Below are positions 53,572-62,305 of a DNA stretch of 64,000 bases, piece after piece. The stretch is from Brevundimonas alba (lineage in GTDB: Bacteria; Pseudomonadota; Alphaproteobacteria; Caulobacterales; Caulobacteraceae). Position numbers and translations under genes: made by a program. Below the pieces are notes generated by a model. That model searched no databases, was not told where the DNA came from, and was given only the letters and a program-made list of their open reading frames with translations. Each line of letters opens with the position of its first letter. Position 1 is the first letter of the stretch. The stretch lies in assembly GCF_011927945.1 (NCBI RefSeq), contig NZ_JAATJM010000002.1, positions 62,001 to 126,000 on the forward strand, read 5' to 3'.

Positions 53572-54759
53572 ATGGCCGGCAGTCTGCTGCGCGAAAAGGG
53601 AGGGCAGCCCGCGAAGGTCGGCTTCATCGAGCTGTTCTTCGACCTCGTCTTCGTCTTCGCTGTCACCCAGATTTCGCACACCCTGCTCGAGCACCTGACG
53701 TGGATGGGCGCGCTGCAGGGCGCGATCATGCTGTGCGCCCTGTGGTGGGCGTGGATCGACACCAGCTGGATCACCAACTGGCTGGACCCAGAACACCCGC
53801 ACGTCCGGCTGCTGCTGTTCGCCCTGATGGCGGCTGGTCTGGTCATGTCGACCTCCCTGCCCGAGGCCTTCGGCGAGAAGGGACTGGTGTTCGCCTGCGC
53901 CTTCGCGGCGCTTCAGGTCGGCCGGGGGCTCTTCACCCTTCGGGCCGTGCGGCACGACAAATCGATGCACGCGAACTTCCGTCGGATCACGGTCTGGGCC
54001 GCGGCCGGGGGCCTGCTCTGGATCGTGGGCGGAGTGCTTCAGGACGGGGCTCGGCTCGCCGTCTGGCTGGTGGCGGTCGCGCTCGAGTTCGCCGGGCCCG
54101 CCTGCTATTTCTGGGTGCCCGGACTGGGCCGCTCGCACACCAGCGAGTGGGAGGTGCAGGGCGAGCATCTCGCCGAGCGCGTCGGCCTGTTCGTCATCAT
54201 CTGTCTGGGCGAGTCGGTGCTGGTGATGGGCGCGACCTTCGCCGGCCTGAACTGGACCGCGCCCGTAGTCGGCGCCTTCGCCGCGGCCTTCATCGGCACA
54301 CTGGCCATGTGGTGGATCTATTTCGCCCGGGCGCATCAGGCGGCGTCGGACGCCATCGAGCAGTCCGACGATTCCGGCCGCGTCGCCCGCCGCGCCTACA
54401 CCTATGCGCCGATCCTCGTGGTGGCCGGGGTCATCGGCACGGCGGTCGGGGACGAGCTGTCGCTCAGCCACCCGGGCGGCCCCATCGAGTTTCCCGCAGC
54501 CATGGCCCTGATCGGCGGCCCCATGCTGTTTCTGATCGGGGCGCTGACGTTCAAGCTGGCGAGCTTCGGCGTCTGGTCGCCGTCGCGGCTGGCCGGAGTG
54601 GCGGCTCTGGCGGCGCTCATCTTCGCCGTGCCGTGGCTGACGCCGGCGGGGCTGGCCGCGTCGGCGACGGCGGTGCTGGTCGGGGTGGCGGCGTGGGAGA
54701 GTCTGGCCCGGCGACCGACCCCCCACAAAGCAGCCCCGAAGAAGAAACGGCCAAGCTAA
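53572..54759 (+). CDS. Low temperature requirement protein A (LtrA) family
   Basis: 395 residues from ATG 53572 with ribosome site TTGGAG. It has about 10 membrane segments. Family start: VGFIELFFDLVFVFAVTQIS, then WWAWIDTSWITNWLDPEHP, LSLPEAFGEKG-like (TSLPEAFGEKGLVF), ERVGLFVIICLGESVLV and MWWIYFARAH. LtrA was first linked to cold growth in Listeria; the biochemical role is unknown. It is divergent from the O-antigen ligase gene (43 bases). Confidence 0.92.
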   Translation: MAGSLLREKGGQPAKVGFIELFFDLVFVFAVTQISHTLLEHLTWMGALQGAIMLCALWWAWIDTSWITNWLDPEHPHVRLLLFALMAAGLVMSTSLPEAFGEKGLVFACAFAALQVGRGLFTLRAVRHDKSMHANFRRITVWAAAGGLLWIVGGVLQDGARLAVWLVAVALEFAGPACYFWVPGLGRSHTSEWEVQGEHLAERVGLFVIICLGESVLVMGATFAGLNWTAPVVGAFAAAFIGTLAMWWIYFARAHQAASDAIEQSDDSGRVARRAYTYAPILVVAGVIGTAVGDELSLSHPGGPIEFPAAMALIGGPMLFLIGALTFKLASFGVWSPSRLAGVAALAALIFAVPWLTPAGLAASATAVLVGVAAWESLARRPTPHKAAPKKKRPS

Positions 54760-54844
54760 CCTGCGAAAACTACTCGGCTTTTCAACGCAAGGTCGGGAAC
54801 ATCAGGCCATGGCCGCCGCTTTACCGGACACCAAGGAGGTATCC

Positions 54845-55090
54845 ATGAAAGCGCTCAATCTTCTCACTCTCATCCTGCTGATCGTCGGCGGCATCAACTG
54901 GGGCCTGGTCGGCGCCTTCGAGTTCGATCTGGTGGCGGCGATCTTCGGCGACGGCTCGGCCCTGTCGCGTCTGATCTATGTCCTCGTCGGCCTGTCGGCC
55001 CTGTTGCAGATCATGCCGCTGATGAAGGCCTTCCGCATCGGCGAACCCCATGCCGAGGCCAATCACCGCGCCACCTCGGTGCGAATGTAA
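54845..55090 (+). CDS. DUF378 small membrane protein
   Basis: 81 residues from ATG 54845, after a strong ribosome site AAGGAGGT. Two membrane segments. Family motif: LNLLTLILLIVGGINWGLVG and FDLVAAIFGDGSALSRLIY. The role of DUF378 (YuzA-like) is unknown. The convergent junction with the GH5 gene carries a 9-bp hairpin. Confidence 0.92.
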   Translation: MKALNLLTLILLIVGGINWGLVGAFEFDLVAAIFGDGSALSRLIYVLVGLSALLQIMPLMKAFRIGEPHAEANHRATSVRM

Positions 55091-55098
55091 GACCGGCG

Positions 55099-55122
55099 GC
55101 GGCGGGCTTTCGGGCCCGCCGC
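55099..55122. terminator. GC-rich 9-bp hairpin at convergent junction
   Basis: GCGGCGGGC (55099-55107), loop TTTCGG, GCCCGCCGC (55114-55122). It sits between the stops of the DUF378 gene (55090) and the GH5 gene (55131), which converge. No T-run on either strand. It likely ends or protects both transcripts; inferred. Confidence 0.5.
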
Positions 55123-55130
55123 GCCTCCGC

Positions 55131-56441
55131 TCAGACCCGCGCCAGTTCGGCGGCGTGGGCGCGGATCCGTTCCAGCGTAGAGGCGTCGCTGTCGAACACC
55201 CCGTACCATCCCTGCGGCTCATGTGGCGGATCGCCGAGGAAGGCGTCGTCGCCGATACGGAAGCGGGCATCCGGATGCGCCGCCCGGCCTTCTCCGTTCC
55301 AGGCCCAGAAGTTCGATCCCGCCAGTGGCCCGCCTTCGCGCGCGCTCGCCAGCACAGCGCCGTGCACCATGGTGTAGAAGGCGTCCCGCATCGTCGTCGG
55401 CACGTCCCCGCCATAGCGGTCGCCGTCGCGGGGATAGCCGAACTCCTCGACCACCAGCGGCTTGCCGAGACGCCGCGCCAGTTCGACGTGGCGGGCCACA
55501 TAGTCCGCCGACTGCTCCATCGCCCGCGCGTGGGTGCCGGCCATGTCGGTCCGGTTCAGCCAGCCCCAGTTGCCAGGCCAGACGTGGGCGGTCGTGTAGT
55601 CGATCTCGTCGAACGCCTGTGAGGAGACGACCAGGGCCTCGCGCTCCAGCGAGCCCTTCAATCCCTCGCCGCCGGTCGAAATCAGCTGGTGCGGCGCCAG
55701 CGAGCGGATCAGTTTCGCGGTTGAGCCGATCCAGCCGTGGAAGTCCGCCAGCGTCCGGTCGCCGACCGCGTCGCTGCCGCCGGGACGGGGTTCGTTGGCC
55801 AGTTGCCATCCCATGATCGCCGGGTCGTCGGCATAGGCCACGCCGGTCACGCTGTTCACCCGCCCGATGATGCGCCGGACATGGTCGTGATACAGGGCGA
55901 TGGCCGCCTCGCTGCCGTAGAAGCCCGCGACGAAGTCCGGAAATTCCGGCCACGGATGGGCCGGGTCGTTCATGTCGATGTAGCGGCCGCCGTTGGTCCA
56001 CAGCAGGTAAGTCGCCATCCCGCCTGACCACTCCCAGAAATTGGTCAGGTAGAGCACCGACTTCATGCCGCGCCGCCCGATCTCGGCAACCGCATGGTCG
56101 AGGCCGGTGAGCAGCCGCTCGTCATATGCGCCGGTCTCGTCGCGGAAGGCGGGGCGGACGGAGTTCTTCAGCGGCGACTGCTCGGCCGAGGCGGCGATGC
56201 GCAGATTGGTCACGCCAAGGCCGGCGAGCCGGTCCAGCTCCCGTCCCAGCCGCGGTTGCCCGCCGATCCATGCCGCGTACCAGAGGTTGGCGCCCACGAA
56301 CCGGTAGGGCCGCCCGTCGAGGGTCAACGCCATGCCTTCACGTCGCGCAAAGCCGGCGGGCGGCGCGGGGCGAGCGGTGGCGGCGCCGCCGATGGCGAAG
56401 GCGGCGGCTGAAGCGGCGAGGGCGGCGCGGCGGGTGATCAT
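55131..56441 (-). CDS. Glycoside hydrolase family 5 (mannanase/cellulase-like), exported
   Basis: 436 residues. The N terminus MITRRAALAASAAAFAIGG looks like a Tat-type signal. GH5 barrel features: FVGANLWYAAWIGG, LRIAASAE, acid/base Glu217 (GWQLANEPRPG), DYTTAHVWPGNWGW, and nucleophile Glu332/333 (PLVVEEFGYPRDGD). The pattern is closest to beta-mannanases (GH5_7). It would cut mannan-type polysaccharide outside the cytoplasm. No other polysaccharide-use genes are adjacent. Confidence 0.9.
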   Translation of the reverse strand: MITRRAALAASAAAFAIGGAATARPAPPAGFARREGMALTLDGRPYRFVGANLWYAAWIGGQPRLGRELDRLAGLGVTNLRIAASAEQSPLKNSVRPAFRDETGAYDERLLTGLDHAVAEIGRRGMKSVLYLTNFWEWSGGMATYLLWTNGGRYIDMNDPAHPWPEFPDFVAGFYGSEAAIALYHDHVRRIIGRVNSVTGVAYADDPAIMGWQLANEPRPGGSDAVGDRTLADFHGWIGSTAKLIRSLAPHQLISTGGEGLKGSLEREALVVSSQAFDEIDYTTAHVWPGNWGWLNRTDMAGTHARAMEQSADYVARHVELARRLGKPLVVEEFGYPRDGDRYGGDVPTTMRDAFYTMVHGAVLASAREGGPLAGSNFWAWNGEGRAAHPDARFRIGDDAFLGDPPHEPQGWYGVFDSDASTLERIRAHAAELARV

Positions 56442-56460
56442 GGCGGGGCCTCCGGGCGCC

Positions 56461-56742
56461 TCAGAAGCCTTCCAGCACCTGATCTATTCGGCGGATGTCC
56501 TCCGGCCGGTCCTTGCGGCTGAGTTTCAGAGCCTCGCCGTCGCGGCGGACGGTGGTGCATCGAAGCTCCCGCAGATTGCGCTCGATCTCCGCCCGCCGCT
56601 CCGCGTCATACGGCTCCTCGCCCATCCAGTGCTCGCACATCTCGCCCCGCTCGACGAACCGGGCGACTGCGTCGTCGCTGTAGGAGGCAGTCGCGCAGCC
56701 CGCGAGGATGGCGCCCGAGACGGCGAGAACCAGCATACGCAT
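56461..56742 (-). CDS. Small lipoprotein
   Basis: 93 residues from ATG 56742, ribosome site TTGGAGAAG. The signal peptide ends in a lipobox (LAGC). The mature part is charged, with SYSDDAVARFVERGEMCEHWMGEEPYD and a second Cys. No family recognised with certainty. It follows the GH5 gene on the same strand (19 bases between, head-to-tail with the GH5 start after it). Confidence 0.78.
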   Translation of the reverse strand: MRMLVLAVSGAILAGCATASYSDDAVARFVERGEMCEHWMGEEPYDAERRAEIERNLRELRCTTVRRDGEALKLSRKDRPEDIRRIDQVLEGF

Positions 56743-56848
56743 CAGGTCTTCTCCAAGAGGTCTCAACGGGATGTCTGATCCCGCCGAAGTCAGGAATAAC
56801 GCCATCGTCCGAACGGAGCAGCCTACCCAACCGCGGGGTTCTGGCCAA

Positions 56849-57334
56849 TCAGTCGGGAGCAGGCGCCAACGACATGGCCTGGCCGAAGGTCAGCTCGGTA
56901 GGGAATGGCTCAAAGGCCATCGGGACGGTCAGCAGAGGAAAGGAATGCCCACATACGCTGACCGCACGCTCGCGCCGTGTTTCCTCCGCGAAGCCCATTT
57001 CATATGCCGGACCCACGAACAGCAGATACCAACCCGCCACCATCATCGGGAAGCGACCGCTACTGTTTTCGCTGTAGAGCAGAATCTCGGTCGGCGGCTC
57101 CCCCTTGAAGGTCTTGAGGGGTTGAACGACGTACTCGACGCCACTGAACTCGCCGGGTTCGGTCGTCGACCAGTCCATCCGCCCCGAGGTCACACGGCCG
57201 ATGAACACGAAATCAGACGCCGCAAACTCTTCCCCGACGGTCGGATAGCGTTCGCAGGCGGCGCGAACCTCTGACGAGACGCCGATCACGCTGACGATCG
57301 TGGCGAACGCCAGGACAACGGCCGCCCACCGCAT
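56849..57334 (-). CDS. Secreted NTR/TIMP-like hypothetical protein
   Basis: 161 residues from ATG 57334 (GTG at 57337 is an alternative). The signal peptide ends at SSEVRAAC. Cys at the mature N terminus, SDFVFIGRVTSG, VVQPLKTFKGEPP, a WYLLFVG segment and a late Cys (SVCGHS) recall netrin-module/TIMP-like OB-fold proteins of bacteria, but this is a weak call. Function unknown. Its ATG overlaps the uvrD stop by one base, so it is cotranscribed with uvrD. Confidence 0.78.
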   Translation of the reverse strand: MRWAAVVLAFATIVSVIGVSSEVRAACERYPTVGEEFAASDFVFIGRVTSGRMDWSTTEPGEFSGVEYVVQPLKTFKGEPPTEILLYSENSSGRFPMMVAGWYLLFVGPAYEMGFAEETRRERAVSVCGHSFPLLTVPMAFEPFPTELTFGQAMSLAPAPD

Positions 57335-59673
57335 CACGTCTTCTCCACAAACGTATCGATAACCTTCTTCTCACCCGCCTTGTCGAAGGCGACCAGCAGC
57401 TTGTTGCCCTCGATGCCGGTGACGTGGCCGTAGCCGAATTTCTGGTGGAAGACCCGCTCGCCCTTGGACCAGCCGGAGCCCGCCTTGGGGTCGGCGGTGG
57501 CCACCAGGCGGCCGTCGCCCTCGATCAGGGCGTGGCGGGCAGGACGGTCGGTGGGCGACCGGCCTGCGGTGAACGACTGCGCCCGTTTCCAGCCGGGGGA
57601 GGAATAGCCGGAGCCGAAGGTCGGCATCTCGTCCCAGCGGCTCTTGGCCTCCTTCATGCCGGGCGTGACGCCGTAGTAGCCGGTGTCGCTCTCGGCCTCG
57701 ACGTGGTCGATGGGCAGTTCGTCGACGAACCGGCTCGGCAGTTGCGAGGTCCAGCGGCCATAGACCAGCCGGTTGGCGGCGAATGAGATGCGCGCGTCCT
57801 GCTTGGCCCGGGTGACGCCGACGTAGGCCAGCCGGCGCTCCTCCTCGAGCCCCTTCTCGCCCTTCTCGTCGATGCTGCGCTGGCTGGGGAAGACGCCTTC
57901 CTCCCAGCCCGGCAGGAAGACTAGCGGGAACTCCAGCCCCTTGGCGCCGTGCAGGGTCATGATCTGTACGGAGTCCGCCGCGTCGCCGCGGTCGAGGTCC
58001 ATAACGAGCGAGACGTGCTCCAGATAGGCGGTCAGGCTGTCGAAGGCCTGCATCGACTGGGTCAGCTCTTTCAGGTTGTCGAGCCGGGTCTGGCCGGTCG
58101 CCCGGTCGGCCTTCTGCATGTCGGTGTAGCCGCTCTCCTCGAGCACCGTCTCGGTCAGCTCCCAGTGGGTCGAGGTCTGGGCGAACTGACGCCAGCGATC
58201 GATGTCGCGCACGAAGTTGGACAGGGCCGTCCGCGTCCGCGCCTGCAGCTCGTCGGAACCCAGCAGGTCGCGGACCGCCGCCATGGCCGACACGCCCGAC
58301 AGCCGGGCGATCTGCAGCACCTTCTGCACGCTGGTGTCGCCGATGCCGCGCTTGGGCACATTGACGATCCGCTCGAAGGCGAGGTCGTCGTCCTCCGACA
58401 GGATCAGCCGCAGATAGGCGTGGGCGTCCCGGATCTCGGCCCGCTCAAAGAAGCGGGGCCCGCCGATGACGGTGTAGGGCACCGCCAGCAGCACGAACCG
58501 CTCCTCGAAGGCGCGCATCTGGAACGAGGCGCGGACCAGCACCGCCATGTCCTTGTAGCCGACGCCCTGGCGCCGGGCGGTCTCGATCTCGTCGGCGATC
58601 AGCCGGGCCTCGGCCTCACCGTCCCAGACCCCGCGCACCCGGACCTTGTCGCCGGTCTGGTCCTCGGTCCACAGCGTCTTGCCGAGGCGGCCCTTGTTCG
58701 AGGCGATCAGGCCGGAGGCGGCGCCGAGGATGTGCTGCGTCGAACGGTAATTGCGCTCCAGCCGGACCACCTTGGCGCCCGGGAAGTCGCGCTCGAAGCG
58801 CAGGATGTTGTCCACCTCCGCGCCGCGCCAGCCATAGATGGACTGATCGTCGTCGCCGACGCAGCAGACGTTGCCGGTCGAGGAGGTCAGCAACCGCAGC
58901 CACAGATACTGGGCGACGTTGGTGTCCTGATATTCGTCGACCAGGATGTATCGGAACCGCCGCCGGTATTCCTCAGCGATATCCGCGTGCTTCGACAGGA
59001 TGGTCAGATTGTGCAGCAGCAGGTCGCCGAAGTCGCATGCGTTCAGGGAAACCAGCCGCGCCTGATAGGCGGCGTAGAGCGACTGTCCCTTGCCGTTGGC
59101 GAAATCCTCGGTCGAGGGGAGTTTCTCGGGCGTCCAGCCGCGGTTCTTCCAGTGGTCGATCAGCCCGCTCAGCGAGCGGGGCGTCCACCGCTTGGTGTCC
59201 AGATTGGCCGCCTCGAGCAGCTGTTTGCAGACCCGCTCCTGGTCGTCGGTGTCAAGGATGGTGAAGGTCGACTTCAGCCCGACGAGCTCGGCATACCGCC
59301 GCAGGATCTGCGCCGCCACCGAGTGGAAGGTGCCCAGCCAGCGCAGCCCCTCGGCCGACGGGCCGATCAGATGGGTGATCCGCTCCCGCATCTCCCGCGC
59401 GGCCTTGTTGGTGAAGGTGACCGCCAGCAGTTCCCAGGGTCGCGCCCGCCCGGTCGCCAGGATGTGCGCTAGCCGCGTCGTCAGCACCCGCGTCTTGCCC
59501 GTGCCCGCGCCCGCCAGCACCAGCACAGGCCCGTCCACCGTCTCCACGGCCTCGCGCTGTTCGGGGTTCAGCCCCGCCAGATAGTCGGCCGGCGCCGAGG
59601 GCTCGACGCCTCCGGGGCCGCGCGAGCGGGCGAGATCGGAGATACGCGGGGAGGGGGCGTCAGGCAGACTCAT
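57334..59673 (-). CDS. uvrD: ATP-dependent DNA helicase UvrD/PcrA
   Basis: 779 residues from ATG 59673; longer upstream frames lack family similarity. Superfamily 1A helicase: Q-motif LNPEQREAVE, Walker A LAGAGTGKT (residues 53-61), Ia VTFTNKAAREM, II DEYQDTN, III GDDDQSIYGWRGA, IV ERNYRST, V TLHGAKGLEFP and VI YVGVTRAKQ. The C-terminal Tudor-like RNAP-binding segment is present (GERVFHQKFGYGHVTGIEG). It acts in nucleotide excision and mismatch repair and transcription-coupled repair. Confidence 0.96.
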   Translation of the reverse strand: MSLPDAPSPRISDLARSRGPGGVEPSAPADYLAGLNPEQREAVETVDGPVLVLAGAGTGKTRVLTTRLAHILATGRARPWELLAVTFTNKAAREMRERITHLIGPSAEGLRWLGTFHSVAAQILRRYAELVGLKSTFTILDTDDQERVCKQLLEAANLDTKRWTPRSLSGLIDHWKNRGWTPEKLPSTEDFANGKGQSLYAAYQARLVSLNACDFGDLLLHNLTILSKHADIAEEYRRRFRYILVDEYQDTNVAQYLWLRLLTSSTGNVCCVGDDDQSIYGWRGAEVDNILRFERDFPGAKVVRLERNYRSTQHILGAASGLIASNKGRLGKTLWTEDQTGDKVRVRGVWDGEAEARLIADEIETARRQGVGYKDMAVLVRASFQMRAFEERFVLLAVPYTVIGGPRFFERAEIRDAHAYLRLILSEDDDLAFERIVNVPKRGIGDTSVQKVLQIARLSGVSAMAAVRDLLGSDELQARTRTALSNFVRDIDRWRQFAQTSTHWELTETVLEESGYTDMQKADRATGQTRLDNLKELTQSMQAFDSLTAYLEHVSLVMDLDRGDAADSVQIMTLHGAKGLEFPLVFLPGWEEGVFPSQRSIDEKGEKGLEEERRLAYVGVTRAKQDARISFAANRLVYGRWTSQLPSRFVDELPIDHVEAESDTGYYGVTPGMKEAKSRWDEMPTFGSGYSSPGWKRAQSFTAGRSPTDRPARHALIEGDGRLVATADPKAGSGWSKGERVFHQKFGYGHVTGIEGNKLLVAFDKAGEKKVIDTFVEKT

Positions 59674-59793
59674 CGGGAGAACATAAGGGGCACGGAGGCC
59701 GATGTCAGCGCCCGCGTCGCCGGACGCTCCGGGAACCGTCAAGCCTGACCGTCGTTCCGGTGGCTGACAGAGGGTCACAGGGAAGGGATACCG

Positions 59794-59997
59794 ATGGCTG
59801 ACAACATCAACAACACGACCGGCGGCGGCGGGAGCAACGCCGGTCTGGCCTTCATCGTCGGCGGCATCGTCGTCGTTCTGGCCGTGATCGCTTATTTCGT
59901 CTTCGCCCGCGGCGGCGCGCCGGAAACGAAGAAGGTCGATGTCGACGTCAACCTGCCCGAGGTCTCGGCCCCGGCGGTTCCCGGCACCGGAGGCTGA
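59794..59997 (+). CDS. Small single-pass membrane protein (pair member 1)
   Basis: 67 residues; ribosome site GGGAAGGG before ATG 59794. One membrane segment (about 18-41, AFIVGGIVVVLAVIAYFVF) preceded by an Asn/Gly-rich N terminus. After it comes KKVDVDVNLPEVSAP, a motif repeated in the next gene. No known family function. It lies three bases upstream of the second member and is divergent from uvrD. Confidence 0.82.
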   Translation: MADNINNTTGGGGSNAGLAFIVGGIVVVLAVIAYFVFARGGAPETKKVDVDVNLPEVSAPAVPGTGG

Positions 59998-60000
59998 TCG

Positions 60001-60327
60001 ATGACCGATCCCAACATGCCTCCGCCCCGCGACGACCGCCCCGAGGTCGTGCATCACACCACGATCAACAATCCGCCCGCCGAGCGCGGCGGCGGCTCAG
60101 GCTGGATCGGCTTCCTGGTTGGCGGCCTGCTGGTGGTGCTGGTCATCATCGGCATCGTGGTCTTCTCGAACGGCGGCCTGAGCCGCGCCACGGACACCAA
60201 GGTCGACGTCGATGTCGATCTGCCGTCGCCGAGCCTGCCGGACGCGCCAAAAATGCCTGACTTGCCGGATCTGCCGGAGGTCGAGCCCCCGACCGTGCCG
60301 TCGCCGTCGCCCGCCCCGGCCAACTAG
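60001..60327 (+). CDS. Small single-pass membrane protein (pair member 2)
   Basis: 108 residues. Layout as in the previous gene: polar N terminus (HHTTINNPP), a membrane segment (GFLVGGLLVVLVIIGIVVF), then TKVDVDVDLPSPSLP and a Pro/Asp-rich tail. The shared TKVDVDV(N/D)LP motif shows they are paralogues. The tail would lie on one side of the membrane, probably periplasmic; function unknown. Confidence 0.82.
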   Translation: MTDPNMPPPRDDRPEVVHHTTINNPPAERGGGSGWIGFLVGGLLVVLVIIGIVVFSNGGLSRATDTKVDVDVDLPSPSLPDAPKMPDLPDLPEVEPPTVPSPSPAPAN

Positions 60328-60346
60328 ACCCGTCGCGTCGCGGCCG

Positions 60347-61090
60347 TCAGCGCAGCTGATAGGTGACGGTCGCGACCACGCGGACCCGCTTGTTCAGCGA
60401 GGTCGATTCGTCGTCGATGTCCTCGCGGGCGAGGATTTCGAAAGATCCCTGCGTCGCCTGCCGGATCGGGCCCAGCGGTGCGCCCGAGTCCTTGGCGAAC
60501 TGCTCTGCGCCGGACCGGGCCGAGGCGGTCGCCGCCGCGATCATCGACGGCCGGACATCGTTCAGCTTGGTGAAGACGTAGTTGGGCGCGGCGAAGTCGA
60601 GCTGGACGCCCTGGCGCACCAGATCGTTCAGCGAACGCTCGGTCGTCGCCACCCTCTGCACGTCGGTGGTCCGCACCACGACGCTCTGGGTCAGGATGTA
60701 GCGAACGACGTTCTCGCCCGAGCTGTATTCCCGCGCCCGCGTGTCGACGACCTGCAGCCGGCCGATGGTCACCGCGGCCTCTGGATAGCCCTGACGCGTC
60801 AGGAAGGCCCGGACGAGACCGAGGTCGCGGTCGATCTGCGCCTGGGCGGTCGGCAGGTCGTCATTGGCCGCCTTGAAGCTCAAGGTCAGGACGGCGAGGT
60901 CGGCGACCACATCGCGCTCGGCGACGCCGCGCACCGTCACCTGCCGGTTGCCGACCTGCGCATTGACCACGCCAGACCCGATGAACGCCCCCGCCCCGAT
61001 CAACCCCGCGGCGATCAGGCCTCCATAGACGGCGGCGGGCAGAAGCGATTTGTCGAACACGGGCGTGGTCCTTGCTGGAAGCTTGACCAT
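60347..61090 (-). CDS. SIMPL (DUF541) domain protein
   Basis: 247 residues. One N-terminal membrane anchor (about 18-40) then the SIMPL domain: RQVTVRGVAERDVVADLAVL, YILTQSVVVRTTDVQRV, APNYVFTKLNDVRPSMI, and C-terminal NKRVRVVATVTYQL. Members form large periplasmic assemblies or oxidative-stress proteins; the exact role is unknown. It converges with the small membrane pair. Confidence 0.93.
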   Translation of the reverse strand: MVKLPARTTPVFDKSLLPAAVYGGLIAAGLIGAGAFIGSGVVNAQVGNRQVTVRGVAERDVVADLAVLTLSFKAANDDLPTAQAQIDRDLGLVRAFLTRQGYPEAAVTIGRLQVVDTRAREYSSGENVVRYILTQSVVVRTTDVQRVATTERSLNDLVRQGVQLDFAAPNYVFTKLNDVRPSMIAAATASARSGAEQFAKDSGAPLGPIRQATQGSFEILAREDIDDESTSLNKRVRVVATVTYQLR

Positions 61091-61109
61091 GCGCCAACCA
61101 TTTCGGCTG

Positions 61110-61346
61110 TCAATCGCCCGAACGGGGTTCCGCGAAAGATCGGTCGCCGCCGGTCCAGGCCAGCGCCAGAAGCCTGCAGGCCGAGGCCAGAGGGGTCCGT
61201 CCGCGCCGCTCGTCGATCCGCTTCATCAGGCCTGCGAAGGTCAGGCCCAGATCCGCGGCGATCGTGTCCAGCACGGTCCAGAATGCGGGCTCCAGCGCCA
61301 CGGAGGTGGCATGGCCGGACAGGGAGACGGAGCGTTTCCTCAGCAT
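61110..61346 (-). CDS. Ribbon-helix-helix domain protein (RHH_4)
   Basis: 78 residues. Family start KRSVSLSGHATSVALEPAFW, then the helix pair LDTIAADLGLTFAGLMKRIDE and TPLASACRLLAL. RHH_4 proteins are small alphaproteobacterial DNA-binding candidates, often encoded near DUF4169 genes, one of which lies 2 kb away here. No operator is evident. It follows the SIMPL gene in the same direction by 19 bases on the map. Confidence 0.9.
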   Translation of the reverse strand: MLRKRSVSLSGHATSVALEPAFWTVLDTIAADLGLTFAGLMKRIDERRGRTPLASACRLLALAWTGGDRSFAEPRSGD

Positions 61347-61460
61347 GCGCCGAACCTAGCTGAGCGGCCCCTCCGCGGCGAGCGGTCGCTGCTTCCTGAT
61401 CGCCGTTCACCTGAAGCGCCGGACGCGCTATGTTAAGTCGTCCCTGCGCAGGATCGCCGC

Positions 61461-62216
61461 ATGACCGCCGTCGCCGACTTCCCCGACCACGACCGCTTTC
61501 GTCCGCAACGGCTCGAGCCGCTGACGGCCTTCCGCGCCTTCCGCAGACTGGTGCGCAACAAGGAAGACACCGCCCAGGTCTTCGAGATCATGCGCGCCCT
61601 CTCGGGCCGGTCGATCGCGCGCGGCTACAATCGCATGCTCCGGACCATGGAAGGCGGCCGGCAGGCCTTCCTGCGCGAGGAACTGGCTCACAAGCTCGAC
61701 GATCCCGTCTGGCTGTCGCGGTTCGGCCCCGGCACCGTCGGCGCGTCCTATCGGGACTTCCGCGAGGCGCGCGGCTTCACCGCCGAGGGTCTGGCCGACG
61801 AGGCGCGCAAGGTCGCGCCGCTGGTCGACGCCCAGCACCCTGTCATCTGGTACTCGCGCCGCCTGCGCGACGTGCACGACATCTGGCATGTGCTGACGGG
61901 CTATGAGACCGACGCGCTGGGCGAGGCCTGCGTTGTGGCCTTCTCCTACGCCCAGACCCGCAACCTCGGCTTCGCCTTCATCGGCTGGGGCGCCGCGCGG
62001 GAAATCCAGCGCGAGGACCGCACCATCCCGGCCCGCCACGCCGTGTTTGAGGCCTGGCGCAACGGCCGCGCCGCCCGCTGGCTACCGGGCCTCGACTATG
62101 AGGCTCTGTTCGCCGAGCCTCTGGACGGCGCCCGCGCCCGGCTGAACCTCCGCCCGGCGACCGTCTACGCCGGCATCCCTGCCGCAGCTCGCGCCGCACT
62201 CAAACTCAGGGCCTGA
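61461..62216 (+). CDS. Coq4-family ubiquinone biosynthesis protein
   Basis: 251 residues. The Coq4 metal motif HDxxH-x11-E is complete: His139, Asp140, His143 and Glu155 (VHDIWHVLTGYETDALGE). Other family parts: ARGYNRMLRTMEGG and FGFAFIGWGA-like (LGFAFIGWGAARE). Coq4 proteins scaffold or act in the ubiquinone synthesis complex, and recent work links them to oxidative decarboxylation of the ring. No other ubi gene is adjacent. Confidence 0.93.
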   Translation: MTAVADFPDHDRFRPQRLEPLTAFRAFRRLVRNKEDTAQVFEIMRALSGRSIARGYNRMLRTMEGGRQAFLREELAHKLDDPVWLSRFGPGTVGASYRDFREARGFTAEGLADEARKVAPLVDAQHPVIWYSRRLRDVHDIWHVLTGYETDALGEACVVAFSYAQTRNLGFAFIGWGAAREIQREDRTIPARHAVFEAWRNGRAARWLPGLDYEALFAEPLDGARARLNLRPATVYAGIPAAARAALKLRA

Positions 62217-62305
62217 CGCGGTTTCCGGACGTCATAAGCGCAGCTTGTGCGGCCGGGACAAATCCTCGGCTTGCGCCTGATCGCCGCCTCATCCACTTGG
62301 CGGAC

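Noticed and set aside
52111..54726. Long minus-strand frame of about 870 codons across the O-antigen ligase and ltrA.
   Set aside because: It crosses two convincing genes in other frames and its translation is low complexity without motifs.
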